DNA of 17,257 nucleotides from Methanomassiliicoccus sp. UBA6 (GCA_002508545.1 DAVH01000032.1:9071-26327); one strand, 5' to 3'; counted from the first letter of the stretch, positions 7,560-15,385 are shown. Notes: generated by a model not told the origin, from the letters alone. Program-made: numbers and translations.

Positions 7560-7666
7560 ACGGTCACCGGGTACCTCACCTGGGGCGTCCTCCTGGGCTC
7601 GAGTGTCGTGCCAGGTCTGCAGATGGACAAGGAAGTGGCAGAAAGGAGGTGCTGCGAGGACCGAGC

Positions 7667-8173
7667 TCACGGCCCGCGGGCCCGCTCCTCCATCCACCGC
7701 TTGACCGCCGTCTTGCTCGTCCCGTCGATGCCGAAGTACTCGCAGAACCGCTTGGTCGTGGTCAGCAGGAACGTCTGCCCCTGCTTCCTGGCGGTGACCA
7801 GGCCGAGCTGGTGCAGCGTCCGGACGTCGTCGTACACCCTGCTGCCCAGCGACCGGGCCAGGTCGCTCTGCAGCACCGGCTGATGGTACGCGATCATGGC
7901 CGCGGTGCGCAGCACCTCGTCCGGCACCTCCTTGGGAGCGAACTGCCGCCCGAACGGGCGGTACTCCTCTCGGACGATGAACGAGTACCCCGCGCCGGTC
8001 TTGGCCACCTGCATCGCCGAGCCCCTGCTGTCGTACTCCTCCTCCAGCTTCTTCAGCGCCCGGCGGACGACCGCCCCGGTGAGCTGCGTCTGCACCTCGA
8101 TGTCCGATATCTTCACCGGCTGAGCCGCGGAGAACAGCACCGCCTCCACGATGCGGACGGGATCGAGGTCCAC
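7667..8173 (-). CDS. scpB: Segregation and condensation protein B
   Basis: This 168-residue protein is the ScpB (kite) subunit that dimerises and binds the ScpA linker in the SMC condensin complex on DNA. Two winged-helix domains are visible, at residues 1-75 (IVEAVLFSAAQPVKISDI, then a KKLEEEYDSRGSAMQV wing) and 85-165 (LRTAAMIAYHQPVLQSDLARSLGSRVYDDVRTL, LGLVTARKQGQTFLLTTTKRF). The start is a GTG at 8173 because GGTGAT lies 5 bases before it. It follows the ScpA TGA by a single base, so translation is coupled. It is the last gene of smc-scpA-scpB. The call rests on characteristic sequence and context. Confidence 0.95.
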   Translation of the reverse strand: MDLDPVRIVEAVLFSAAQPVKISDIEVQTQLTGAVVRRALKKLEEEYDSRGSAMQVAKTGAGYSFIVREEYRPFGRQFAPKEVPDEVLRTAAMIAYHQPVLQSDLARSLGSRVYDDVRTLHQLGLVTARKQGQTFLLTTTKRFCEYFGIDGTSKTAVKRWMEERARGP

Positions 8174-8174
8174 C

Positions 8175-9080
8175 TCACATCACCGCTTCCTTGCTCCGGG
8201 GAAGCGGCTGGGGTGCGGGCTCGGGGGTAGCGTCCTCCAGCGTCCCGATGTCCCAGTCCAGCTTGACCTCGAGCTTGATGGTCCCGTACGGGCTGTCGTC
8301 CTGCCACACCGATATGCGGCCGCTCCTGGCGAGGAAGAGGATGGACATGAAGACCGTCACCAGGTCGTCCCGTCCTCCGTTCCAGATGTCGCCGATCTCG
8401 ACCGGGCCGGAGCCGCACTTGGAGATGCGCTCCCACACCATCTCGACGTCCTTCTCCAGGTCGTCGTTGTGGGCCTTGGTGTCGAACGCGCCGTTGAGCT
8501 TGGCGCGGTTCGCTTCCCTGATGCGCTCCCGCAGGGCGTTGCGCTCCTCCTCCTGCTGGGCCTCCTGGAACGCGTCCAGCAGCTCTAGGAGCGTCACCGG
8601 CCTCGAGCCGCGGTGGCGCACCACCTCGTCCAGCTCGATCTGGTCCGGCATCACCAGCACCCGCCGGGGCTCGTCCGCCTCGAACAGGTCCATGCCCTCC
8701 ATGTCGTCCAGGTAGTCGTCGGAGCGCGTCTCGGAGTTGGTGAGCACCCGCTCGCTCTGCATGCGCAGGATGGACCACGCCATCAGCATCAGCTTGCCGG
8801 CGAGCACGAAGTTCACGTCCTCCTCCTTGACCCTCTCGGCGTACAGCTTGGTGAACTTCATCAGGTCGATGTCCCAGGGGTCCATGTCGTTGGACAGCAC
8901 CAGCTCGAACACCGTCTCGATGGAGCGGTCCAGGGGGTCCCGGGAAGCCGGGCCGGCGTTAGCGTCCCGGAGGATAGAGAGATAGCGGTCGATCTTCTCC
9001 GCCCCCGAGCCTTCGTCGATCATCGCCTTGTGGAACAGGAGGTGCCCCAGCACCCCTTCCGCGGCCTCGCAAGCCATCAT
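8175..9080 (-). CDS. scpA: Segregation and condensation protein A (kleisin)
   Basis: This 301-residue kleisin bridges the SMC heads and carries ScpB in archaeal/bacterial condensin. The N-terminal domain has the family hallmark DMDPWDIDLMKFTKLYAER (residues 66-84), followed by the helix GKLMLMAWSILRM that contacts the SMC neck. The middle (about 115-215) is acidic and Glu/Gln-rich, with LLELLDAFQEAQQEEER, and is probably flexible. The C-terminal winged-helix domain spans roughly 215-285 and is followed by a Pro-rich tail. The start at 9080 is chosen because GGAGG lies 7 bases upstream and the ATG overlaps the smc stop as ATGA. A second ATG follows immediately at 9077. The much longer open frame running to 9755 lies wholly over smc and is not coding. 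Confidence 0.94.
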   Translation of the reverse strand: MMACEAAEGVLGHLLFHKAMIDEGSGAEKIDRYLSILRDANAGPASRDPLDRSIETVFELVLSNDMDPWDIDLMKFTKLYAERVKEEDVNFVLAGKLMLMAWSILRMQSERVLTNSETRSDDYLDDMEGMDLFEADEPRRVLVMPDQIELDEVVRHRGSRPVTLLELLDAFQEAQQEEERNALRERIREANRAKLNGAFDTKAHNDDLEKDVEMVWERISKCGSGPVEIGDIWNGGRDDLVTVFMSILFLARSGRISVWQDDSPYGTIKLEVKLDWDIGTLEDATPEPAPQPLPRSKEAVM

Positions 9081-12000
9081 GATGATTCCTCCATCTTCTC
9101 TTCTGCTATCTTGAGCTCCGGCGGCAGCTCGCTGACGTCGGATATGTTCGGGCGGATGATCACGTGGGATATGCCGCCCTCCTGCTTGGTGACGCCGATT
9201 ATGTGGTCCGCCTTGGTGAGAGTGATCTTGCGCAGCGAGATCTGCACGAACTGGGCGGTCTTGGAGGACTTCTGGACGCGCCTCGCGACCATGTCCGCGT
9301 TGATGCCGTCGAGGAACATGTCCACCTCGTCCAGGAGGTAGAACGGCGAGGGCTGGAACTCCTGTATGGCGAAGATGAACGCCAGGGCGGTGAGCGATTT
9401 CTCCCCGCCGCTCAGGGCCTCCAGCCTCAGGACCTTTCCCTGCTTGGGCTTGGCCTTGATCGCCAGCCCGCCCTGGAACGGCTCCTCGGGGTTCTCCAGC
9501 AGCAGCTCGGCCTCCCCTCCCTGGGAGAGCTCGGCGTACGCCCGGCGGAAGTTCTGGTTGACCGCGTCGTACACCTTCAGCAGGGCCGACTTCTTTTTCT
9601 GGTTCAGCTCCGCCTCCAGCTTGAGGAGGTCCCGGCGCTGGGCGTCGAGGCGCCTGGTCTCCGCGCTCAGCTCGTCGTGCCTCGCCTTCTTCTCGGCGTA
9701 GTCGTCCACCGCCTTCAGGTTCACCGGGCCCATGGAGGCGATGGCCGCCTCGCATTGGCGGATGATGTCCTTCAGCGCCTCGATAGTCGGGGCCGGCAGC
9801 GCGACCGGGGTGTTGAGCTGCCTCAGCTCCTCCTCCAGCTCCCCGATCCTCACCTGGGTCTGGGCGATGCGGGTATTAAGGCCGATGATGATCTCAGCCT
9901 TGGTGTCCACAGTGCCGGTGATGTTGTCCCTCTCGCTCTCCAGCGAGGTCTTCTCCCGGAACAGCTGCTCCTTCTTCTGGCGAAGGCCGTTCATCTCCTG
10001 GCCCATGGAGTCCTCGATCTTGCGCAGGGCGGCCAGGTCGGTCCGGGCGCGGACCGCTTGAGCGCTCGCCTCCTCGCCCTCCTTCTTCAGCCGGGCGAGC
10101 TTCTCGGTGAGCTGCCTTCCGGCGTCCACCAGCTCGTCCCGACGCTTCTGGGTCAGCTTGATCCGGGCGTCCAGGGTGTCCCGGGCCGACCGCAGCTCGG
10201 AGGCCCGCATGGTCAGCTCGGCGACCTCTGCCTGGAGGGCCTTGAGCTTCTGGGACATCTCCCGCGGGGCGAGCTTCTCCAGCTTGGCCCTCGCCTCGTC
10301 CCTGCCGGTCCGCTTCACGCCGAGGTCGGCCTCGGCCTCGGCCAGCTTGCCGGTCAGCTCCACCAGCGCCGCGTTCACCTGCTCCAGCTCGGCCACCTTC
10401 TTGGCCTTCTCCCCGGTCACCTGGGCGAGCTTGGTGCGGAGATCGTCCCTCTGCCTCTCCAGCGCTTTAAGGGTCACTGACGAGGCTCCGCCCGCCCCGG
10501 TCAGCTCCCGGATGCGAGCTTCTAGCGACAGCATGTCCGTGCGGACCTGGGTCAGGTCGGCCTGCAGCTTGATCGAAGACTGTATGGCGGCATCGAGCTT
10601 GGCCGAGACCTCTTCCAGCTTCCCCTTGGCCGCCGCGCCGAACTTCAGCTGGGACTGCTCGACGTTCCCGCCGACCATCGCTCCCGATGCCTCCAGCAGC
10701 TCGCCTCCCTGGGTCACCAGGCGCACGCCGCCCATGAGCCGGCGCGCCTTGTCCAGGGTGTCCACGACCACCGTGTCTCCGAGCACGTACCAGAACGCGG
10801 CGCGGTAGCGCTCGTCGAACTTGACCAGGTCGATGGCGAACCCCACCGCGTCCTTGGCGGCCATGATTGCCTTCCCCCGCGGACGGCCGTCCAGCATCTT
10901 GGTCAGCGGGAGGAAGGTGGCCCTCCCCAGCCCATTGCGCTTGAGGTGCTGGATGCACTGCGAGGCGACCTCGTCGTCATCGACCACGATGGCCTGCATG
11001 CGGTTGCCGGCGGCGATGTTGAGCGCCGTCTGGTACCGCGGGTCGACCTCAGCCAGCTCGGCGATTGTGCCGTGGATGCCCCTGATCGTTCGGCTGTCCC
11101 TGGCCTCCATTATCCCGCGCACCGCGCGGTTGTACCCCCGGGCGATCTCCCCGGCGGCCTCCTCCTCGGCCTTGAGCCTGGAGAGGTCGCGCTGCAGCGA
11201 CTTGATCGCCTGCTCCAGCTCGTTGGACTCGCGGGTCATGCGCGACTCCGCGCCTTTCTTCTGGAGGTACTCCTCCTGGAGGGCCTTGAGCTCTTTACCG
11301 GAGCCTTTGTCCTGGTCCTTGATCTCCTTGATCTTCCACTCCGCGTCGGTAATCCCGAACTCGTGGGCCTTGATGTCCTCGTCGAAGGCCGAGGCCTCGG
11401 AGGCCAGCCTCTCCTGACGGCCCTCCAGGCGCTCCTTCTCCATGGACAGGCGGTTGAGCCCTTCCTCGCCCTCGCGGACGCTCTTCTCGCGGGCGGCGAT
11501 GTCCTTCTCCAGCGCGGCCAGCTCGCTGTCGCAGGCGCTGATCTTGCCCTGCACCTCGGCCAGCTGCTCCTTCTTCCCGGCGAGCTCCTTGGTGGCCGCG
11601 TCCAGCAGTCCGGCCTTCTGATCGTGCTCCGCGACCAGCGCGGTGACCTCGGCGGCGGTGGCCTTCTCCTCCTCCGCCCGGTCCTCCAGCTCGGCCTGCA
11701 CCTCGCTCGCTCCCTGCGCGGACGAGGCGGCGCGGTCCTCCGACCTCGCCACCAGGATCTTGACCGCGTCGATCTTTTCCTTGAGCTGGCGGAACTCGGC
11801 GCCTCCCTTGGCCTCCAGCTCGCGGTCCACCTGCACCATCCCCTCGTCCAGCTGCCTGACACGCTCGGCGATGGTCACCTTGCGCTCCTTGAGCTTGACG
11901 ATCTCCGCCTGGATGTTCGCGATCTGCCGCTGGGTGCTGGCGATCTCGGCCTCGGCGTTCTCCTTCTGCCGGTGGGCCATCTGGGCCTTCGAACGGGTGA

Positions 12001-12679
12001 GGGTCTCCTTGGTCCGGAGGTAGGTCATCGCCACCTCCTTCTCCTGCTCCAGCTGGTCGATCTGCCGCTGCAGCTCCGCGAGGATTATGGAGATGCGCTC
12101 GATGTTGGCATCGGCCTCGTTCCGCTCGCCCTGGGCCTTGAGGATCTCCTCGTCGAACTTGGAGATCCCGGAGATCTCGTCCAGTATCCTCCTGCGCTCC
12201 AGGTTGGACATGGTGACCACCCTGGTGACGTCGCCCTGCTGCACGAAGTTGTAGCCCTCGGCGCTGATGCGGGCGTTGGAGAGCAGCATGTCGAACTCCC
12301 CGAGGGAGGACTTGCGGTCGTTGACGTAGAAGTACGAACTGTAACCTTCGCCGTCCGATGACAGCTTCACCAGACGGGTCAGGCGCACGATGTCGTCCTC
12401 GATGGGGATGAGACGGTCCTTGTTGTCGAAGACCAGGGAGACCTTGCAGTGGTCGGCTGGCTGCTTGGTGCTGCCGCCGTTGAAGATGAGGTCGGTGAGC
12501 TTCCCGGCCCGGATGGCGCGCGAGCTCTTGGGCCCGAGCACGAAAAGGATGGCATCGGAGATGTTGGACTTCCCCGACCCGTTGGGCCCAGTGACCGCAG
12601 TGTAGCCCTCCAGTAGGGGGACCGTCAGCTTCCTGCCGAAAGATTTGAAGTTCTCCAGCTCGATCTGTTTAAGGTACAT
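9077..12679 (-). CDS. smc: Chromosome segregation protein SMC
   Basis: This 1200-residue SMC ATPase folds back at its hinge and compacts and segregates chromosomes with ScpA and ScpB. It begins MYLKQIELENFKSFG, with Walker A GPNGSGKSN at residues 31-39 and a Q-loop around 147-148. A long coiled coil at about 165-515 leads to the hinge at about 520-670 (IHGTIAELAEVDPRYQTALN and the glycine-rich GAMVGGN end). The second coil is about 675-1030. The C-terminal head has signature LSGGEKS at 1089-1095 and Walker B FYLLDEVD at 1113-1120. The D-loop reads MFLDGIN instead of the commoner AALDxxN. The ATG at 12679 is chosen from family alignment and the GGAGG 4 bases upstream. A 38-codon in-frame extension from a TTG at 12793 would begin inside the TATA box. 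It is first in the smc-scpA-scpB operon. Confidence 0.97.
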   Translation of the reverse strand: MYLKQIELENFKSFGRKLTVPLLEGYTAVTGPNGSGKSNISDAILFVLGPKSSRAIRAGKLTDLIFNGGSTKQPADHCKVSLVFDNKDRLIPIEDDIVRLTRLVKLSSDGEGYSSYFYVNDRKSSLGEFDMLLSNARISAEGYNFVQQGDVTRVVTMSNLERRRILDEISGISKFDEEILKAQGERNEADANIERISIILAELQRQIDQLEQEKEVAMTYLRTKETLTRSKAQMAHRQKENAEAEIASTQRQIANIQAEIVKLKERKVTIAERVRQLDEGMVQVDRELEAKGGAEFRQLKEKIDAVKILVARSEDRAASSAQGASEVQAELEDRAEEEKATAAEVTALVAEHDQKAGLLDAATKELAGKKEQLAEVQGKISACDSELAALEKDIAAREKSVREGEEGLNRLSMEKERLEGRQERLASEASAFDEDIKAHEFGITDAEWKIKEIKDQDKGSGKELKALQEEYLQKKGAESRMTRESNELEQAIKSLQRDLSRLKAEEEAAGEIARGYNRAVRGIMEARDSRTIRGIHGTIAELAEVDPRYQTALNIAAGNRMQAIVVDDDEVASQCIQHLKRNGLGRATFLPLTKMLDGRPRGKAIMAAKDAVGFAIDLVKFDERYRAAFWYVLGDTVVVDTLDKARRLMGGVRLVTQGGELLEASGAMVGGNVEQSQLKFGAAAKGKLEEVSAKLDAAIQSSIKLQADLTQVRTDMLSLEARIRELTGAGGASSVTLKALERQRDDLRTKLAQVTGEKAKKVAELEQVNAALVELTGKLAEAEADLGVKRTGRDEARAKLEKLAPREMSQKLKALQAEVAELTMRASELRSARDTLDARIKLTQKRRDELVDAGRQLTEKLARLKKEGEEASAQAVRARTDLAALRKIEDSMGQEMNGLRQKKEQLFREKTSLESERDNITGTVDTKAEIIIGLNTRIAQTQVRIGELEEELRQLNTPVALPAPTIEALKDIIRQCEAAIASMGPVNLKAVDDYAEKKARHDELSAETRRLDAQRRDLLKLEAELNQKKKSALLKVYDAVNQNFRRAYAELSQGGEAELLLENPEEPFQGGLAIKAKPKQGKVLRLEALSGGEKSLTALAFIFAIQEFQPSPFYLLDEVDMFLDGINADMVARRVQKSSKTAQFVQISLRKITLTKADHIIGVTKQEGGISHVIIRPNISDVSELPPELKIAEEKMEESS

Positions 12680-12683
12680 TCGT

Positions 12684-12699
12684 CCTCCGCTGTCGGAGG
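12684..12699 (-). promoter_or_regulatory. Leader hairpin that buries the smc ribosome binding site
   Basis: In the smc leader, CCTCCG and CGGAGG form a perfect 6-bp GC-rich stem around an ACAG loop. The 3' arm contains the GGAGG ribosome binding site (12688-12684) and the 5' arm CCTCC copies the 16S anti-Shine-Dalgarno. If the RNA folds this way, initiation of smc is limited until the stem opens. The structure is seen in the sequence; the control function is inference. Confidence 0.55.
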
Positions 12700-12791
12700 C
12701 GAAAGAAGACCACCAGTATTGACCGGTGTCCGTTCTCGCATCCCATCTTCTAGTCCGACGCGTGTCAGACGGTAGAAAGAAATGAAATGTC

Positions 12792-12800
12792 AATATATAA
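12792..12800 (-). promoter_or_regulatory. TATA box of the smc operon
   Basis: TTATATATT on the minus strand is a near-consensus archaeal TATA box. It predicts transcription from about 12770 and hence a leader of about 90 bases, long enough to contain the hairpin at 12684-12699. Confidence 0.65.
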
Positions 12801-12988
12801 GTCTTGTTGCCTGTTTGCCGAATTACGTTCCCGAAAAGACGTCAAAGCCAGCATGCTCAAGGAAAATTGTATTAAAATCGTGGAAAATATATTCCCGGCG
12901 TGTCACGGGGAGTCCTCAAAATTGTCCATCATGCCCCTTCCGGCCTTTCAAGGGCGCATGTGGCCGCCGCTCCCGCTCATCGGGACCG

Positions 12989-12999
12989 TAACTATAAGA
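12989..12999 (+). promoter_or_regulatory. TATA box of the PIG-L deacetylase gene
   Basis: TAACTATAAGA is centred about 28 bases before the ATG at 13023. Transcription would therefore begin within a few bases of the start codon. No ribosome binding site lies in between, which fits a leaderless message. Confidence 0.6.
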
Positions 13000-13022
13000 C
13001 CTGACCGGCGGTTCCCTGGGCG

Positions 13023-13655
13023 ATGACAAAGATCCTGCTGCTGTCACCGCACACCGACGACGTGGAGCTGGGGTGCGGGGGGAGCGTGGCCAAGTTCATC
13101 GAGCGCGGGGACGATATTCTGTGGGTGGCGTTCTCGGTGGCCGAGGACTCGCTGCCCGCCGGCATGCCCAAGGACACGCTGGCGAGGGAGTTCGAGAAGG
13201 TCATCCAGGTCTATGGCCTGGGCAAGGAGCAGCACGAGATACTGGGGTTCAAGGTCCGTCACATGACCGAGCACCGCCAGGAGGTGCTCGATCACCTGAT
13301 CGAGGTGCGGTCGAGGTTCTCCCCGGACATCGTCATCGGCCCGTCGGTGCGCGATCACCACCAGGACCACCAGGTGGTCGCCAACGAGATGATAAGAGCG
13401 TTCAAGTCCTCGGCCAGCATCATCAGCTACGAGCTGCCGTGGAACAACGTGCGGTTCGATGACCAGCTGTTCGTGACCCTGAGCGAGGAGCACATGCGCC
13501 GGAAGTGGGAGGCGCTGCAGATGTACCGCTCCCAGCTGGCCAAGGAGCGCAGCTACTTCGAGCGGGAGTTCATCTACGGCATGGCCCGCATGCACGGCGT
13601 TCAGTGCAACGAGAGGTATGCGGAGGCCTTCGAAGTGGTACGGTTCAGGATGTAG
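13023..13655 (+). CDS. PIG-L/LmbE family deacetylase
   Basis: This 210-residue protein belongs to the zinc-dependent PIG-L superfamily, which removes N-acetyl groups from GlcNAc-containing glycolipids or related small molecules. The first motif, SPHTDDVELGCGG (residues 8-20), supplies zinc ligands H10 and D13 and the general base D12. It differs from the usual HPDDE in having HTDDV. The second motif, DHHQDH (111-116), supplies the third histidine, H116. There is no signal peptide or membrane segment, so it should act in the cytoplasm. It stands alone on the plus strand, divergent from smc and converging with the PHP gene, with only 16 bases between stop codons. The family is firm; the substrate is not known. 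The neighbouring glycosyltransferase and sugar oxidoreductase suggest an amino sugar. Confidence 0.88.
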   Translation: MTKILLLSPHTDDVELGCGGSVAKFIERGDDILWVAFSVAEDSLPAGMPKDTLAREFEKVIQVYGLGKEQHEILGFKVRHMTEHRQEVLDHLIEVRSRFSPDIVIGPSVRDHHQDHQVVANEMIRAFKSSASIISYELPWNNVRFDDQLFVTLSEEHMRRKWEALQMYRSQLAKERSYFEREFIYGMARMHGVQCNERYAEAFEVVRFRM

Positions 13656-13671
13656 CCGGCGCGCCTGCTGT

Positions 13672-14322
13672 CTAGAGAAGCGGACTCATCTTCGACCACC
13701 GCTCATCCCGCTCCGCCAGGTCCTTGAGGGAGTGGATGTCCGAGCCCCTGACGATCGCAACCCCGGCCTCCCTGGCCGCGCGCGCCCAGCTGGCGTCGGG
13801 GGTCAGGTACTTGGTGTTGATCTCCATGGCCACTCGATAGCGGGCCATAAGCTCCATGATCTCATTCAGCTCGTCCTCGGCCAGGGTGATGCCGGTGCGT
13901 GTCGAGAAGGTGCCGGGATGGGCCCAGGCGTGAGCCCGCCCGGATGTGATGACATCGTGGAGCGTGCCGAAGAAAAGCTCCTTATCGGCCGGGAAGGAAT
14001 GATAGGCGAATATGGGGTAGTCCACTGACGCGAGGATGTCATCATCGACGTCCAGCGAGCCGTCGGGAAGGACCTTGGCCTCCACCCCGGAGAGTATCGT
14101 GAGGCCGTAGCGACCGCGGGCCAGGTCGATCTGGTCCAGGAACGCCCGGAAGTCGTAGTCCGGAGAGCGCCGCACGTGCTCGGTGAACGCTATCAGAGGT
14201 ATGCCTGAACGCTCGGCCGCCCCGCACAGCTCGTCCACCGTGGCGGTGCCGTCGGTGAAGGAGGTGTGGACGTGCCACTCTCCCGACGTCCTGTGCTCCG
14301 CGTGCCGCTCCCACGCTCTCAT
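13672..14322 (-). CDS. PHP-domain metal-dependent hydrolase
   Basis: This 216-residue protein is a stand-alone PHP (polymerase and histidinol phosphatase) domain, a trinuclear-metal phosphoesterase fold. The metal ligands appear in order: HVH at residues 17-19, FTEH ending at H49, E81 in SGVEAKV, H108 in YHSF, H135 in AHPG and the final DIH at 195-197. The active site therefore looks intact. Relatives include histidinol phosphatases and TrpH-type nucleotidases, but length and context do not match histidine biosynthesis. The ATG at 14322 has GGTGAG upstream and overlaps the ATP-grasp stop as ATGA, implying coupled translation and a linked function. It ends in TAG 16 bases from the converging PIG-L stop. 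The fold is certain; the substrate is unknown. Confidence 0.87.
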   Translation of the reverse strand: MRAWERHAEHRTSGEWHVHTSFTDGTATVDELCGAAERSGIPLIAFTEHVRRSPDYDFRAFLDQIDLARGRYGLTILSGVEAKVLPDGSLDVDDDILASVDYPIFAYHSFPADKELFFGTLHDVITSGRAHAWAHPGTFSTRTGITLAEDELNEIMELMARYRVAMEINTKYLTPDASWARAAREAGVAIVRGSDIHSLKDLAERDERWSKMSPLL

Positions 14323-15374
14323 ATCCTCACCGTGAGCCGGCCGTCGGCGATACCGACGCCACCCCAGTACCTCATGATCCTGGTGCCCCAGTTGACGCTC
14401 ATCGGCGGTACCTCCTCGCCCAGCGCCTTCTTGACCGCGGCGTAGATGATGTTGGCGCCGGCCATGGTGGACAGCACCATGGTGCCCTGGACGCGGGGGT
14501 TGCACTCCAGCAGCTTGGGCACGCCCTCGCTGTCCAGCTTGAACTGGAAGCCGAAGGCGTAGTCGAGCCCCAGGCTCCGGGAGAGGCGCGCCGACCATTC
14601 CATCAGGTCCTCCCGCTTTTCCACCGTCCCCGCGAAGGTTATGCCGGACACGATGCGGTCCCTTCTCCTGGGGATCGCCAGGACGTCGTTCCCCCGGAAC
14701 ACGTCGACGGTGTACTCCGCCCCGGGCAGGTGCTCCATGACCATCAGGGGTGGGAACTCGTCCCCGAGCATCTGCCTGACCTGGTCCATCCTCGTGTACA
14801 GGGAAGTGGGCTTCTCCTCGTAGTAGAGGCGCTTGAGGTCGATGCTCTCGTCGATGATCCGCACCCCGCGCATGCCATTGGATGATGGGGGCTTGATCAC
14901 CACCTTCCGCTCCGGCCACCCCAGTGCGGACGCCGCTTCCTCGAGGCGGCCGATGTCCGAGACCAGGCGGCGGGTCGGGACCGGGACGCCGAGCGCTCGA
15001 GCGTGCGTGGTGAGCGCGTCCTTGTCGTTGGACATTCTGATGGCCCTCTCAGGCGATACCACGACCTCCACCCCCTCGTCGCGGAGCTCGCCGGCGGCGC
15101 GGGCGATGACCTCCAGCTCAGCGGTGTTCTGCGGCACGATGATCGCCGCGCCGGTGTCCCGGCACAAGCTCTTCAATGAGTCGACATAATCGGGCGAGCT
15201 GGGCCGCGGGATGGCGCGGAAACCGTCGCATACGTACCTCCCGATCACGTCCTCCTGGACGTCCGTCCCCACGACCCTGACCCGCCTGCTGTCGAAGTTC
15301 TCCCTCAGCGAGTGCAGCGTCCCAGCGATACCCGGAGCTCCCGAGCCCGTAACCACCACGGTCAGTTCGTCCAT
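14319..15374 (-). CDS. ATP-grasp ligase (carbamoyl-phosphate-synthase-like / PylC-like fold)
   Basis: This 351-residue enzyme should activate a carboxylate as an acyl-phosphate and ligate it to an amine or similar nucleophile. Residues 1-105 form a Rossmann-like pre-ATP-grasp domain (VVVTGSGAPGIAGTLHSLR, IIVPQNTAELEVI). The ATP-grasp domain follows, with NDKDAL at 116-121, the ATP lysine K161 in VVIKPPSSNG, acidic residues E215 and E220, and the metal-binding block LLECNPRVQG (288-297; E290, N292). The start at 15374 has GAGGT 6 bases upstream; frames extending to 15896 overlap the glycosyltransferase and are rejected. It begins its own transcription unit and is coupled to the PHP gene. Similar proteins occur in polysaccharide clusters. 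Both substrates are unknown. Confidence 0.85.
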   Translation of the reverse strand: MDELTVVVTGSGAPGIAGTLHSLRENFDSRRVRVVGTDVQEDVIGRYVCDGFRAIPRPSSPDYVDSLKSLCRDTGAAIIVPQNTAELEVIARAAGELRDEGVEVVVSPERAIRMSNDKDALTTHARALGVPVPTRRLVSDIGRLEEAASALGWPERKVVIKPPSSNGMRGVRIIDESIDLKRLYYEEKPTSLYTRMDQVRQMLGDEFPPLMVMEHLPGAEYTVDVFRGNDVLAIPRRRDRIVSGITFAGTVEKREDLMEWSARLSRSLGLDYAFGFQFKLDSEGVPKLLECNPRVQGTMVLSTMAGANIIYAAVKKALGEEVPPMSVNWGTRIMRYWGGVGIADGRLTVRI

Positions 15375-15385
15375 CTTATGACCTC

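Larger units (their letters stand above)
7316..7666. other. 351-base region without a convincing gene
   Basis: This stretch separates the scpB stop from the Sm-like start. A 73-codon minus-strand frame (7476-7697) runs into scpB in another frame and looks like no known protein. The region is moderately AT-rich around 7420-7450 and 7495-7510 and contains several inverted repeats, described separately. A ten-base direct repeat TCCTGGGCTC occurs at 7508-7517 and 7591-7600. ACCTGG at 7578-7583 can pair with CCAGGT at 7611-7616. I looked for tRNA, SRP RNA and RNase P RNA signatures on both strands and found none. A small RNA or the scpB 3' region is possible. Confidence 0.5.
12680..13022. other. 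Divergent intergenic region between smc and the PIG-L gene
   Basis: This 343-base gap is much more AT-rich than its surroundings, especially 12776-12895 (runs such as GGAAAATTGTATTAAAATC and AAAATATATTCC). It holds the smc TATA box and leader hairpin on one side and the TATA box of the PIG-L gene on the other. A 79-codon plus-strand frame (12787-13026) crosses it but begins in the smc TATA box and resembles no protein. The middle part, roughly 12810-12980, has no assigned function. Confidence 0.6.

Noticed and set aside
7316..7666. SRP RNA, RNase P RNA or C/D-box guide RNA
   Set aside because: The SRP helix-8 GGAAG-type loop and the RNase P GAGGAAAGTC block are absent on both strands. A TGATGA at 7441 has no correctly spaced CTGA partner.
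7476..7697. Small 73-codon minus-strand frame after scpB
   Set aside because: It overlaps the scpB 3' end in another frame, shows no family resemblance, and the area is better described as structured non-coding DNA.
9164..10480. Long plus-strand open frame antisense to smc
   Set aside because: The Leu/Gly-rich low-complexity product mirrors the coiled-coil codons of smc and has no start signal or domain.
12680..12793. 38-residue N-terminal extension of SMC from an upstream TTG
   Set aside because: SMC proteins begin at MYLKxIxLxNFKSF. The extension would start inside the TATA box and translate the leader hairpin.
12787..13026. 79-codon plus-strand frame in the smc/PIG-L gap
   Set aside because: It starts within the smc TATA box, has no ribosome binding site, runs over the PIG-L promoter and resembles no protein.
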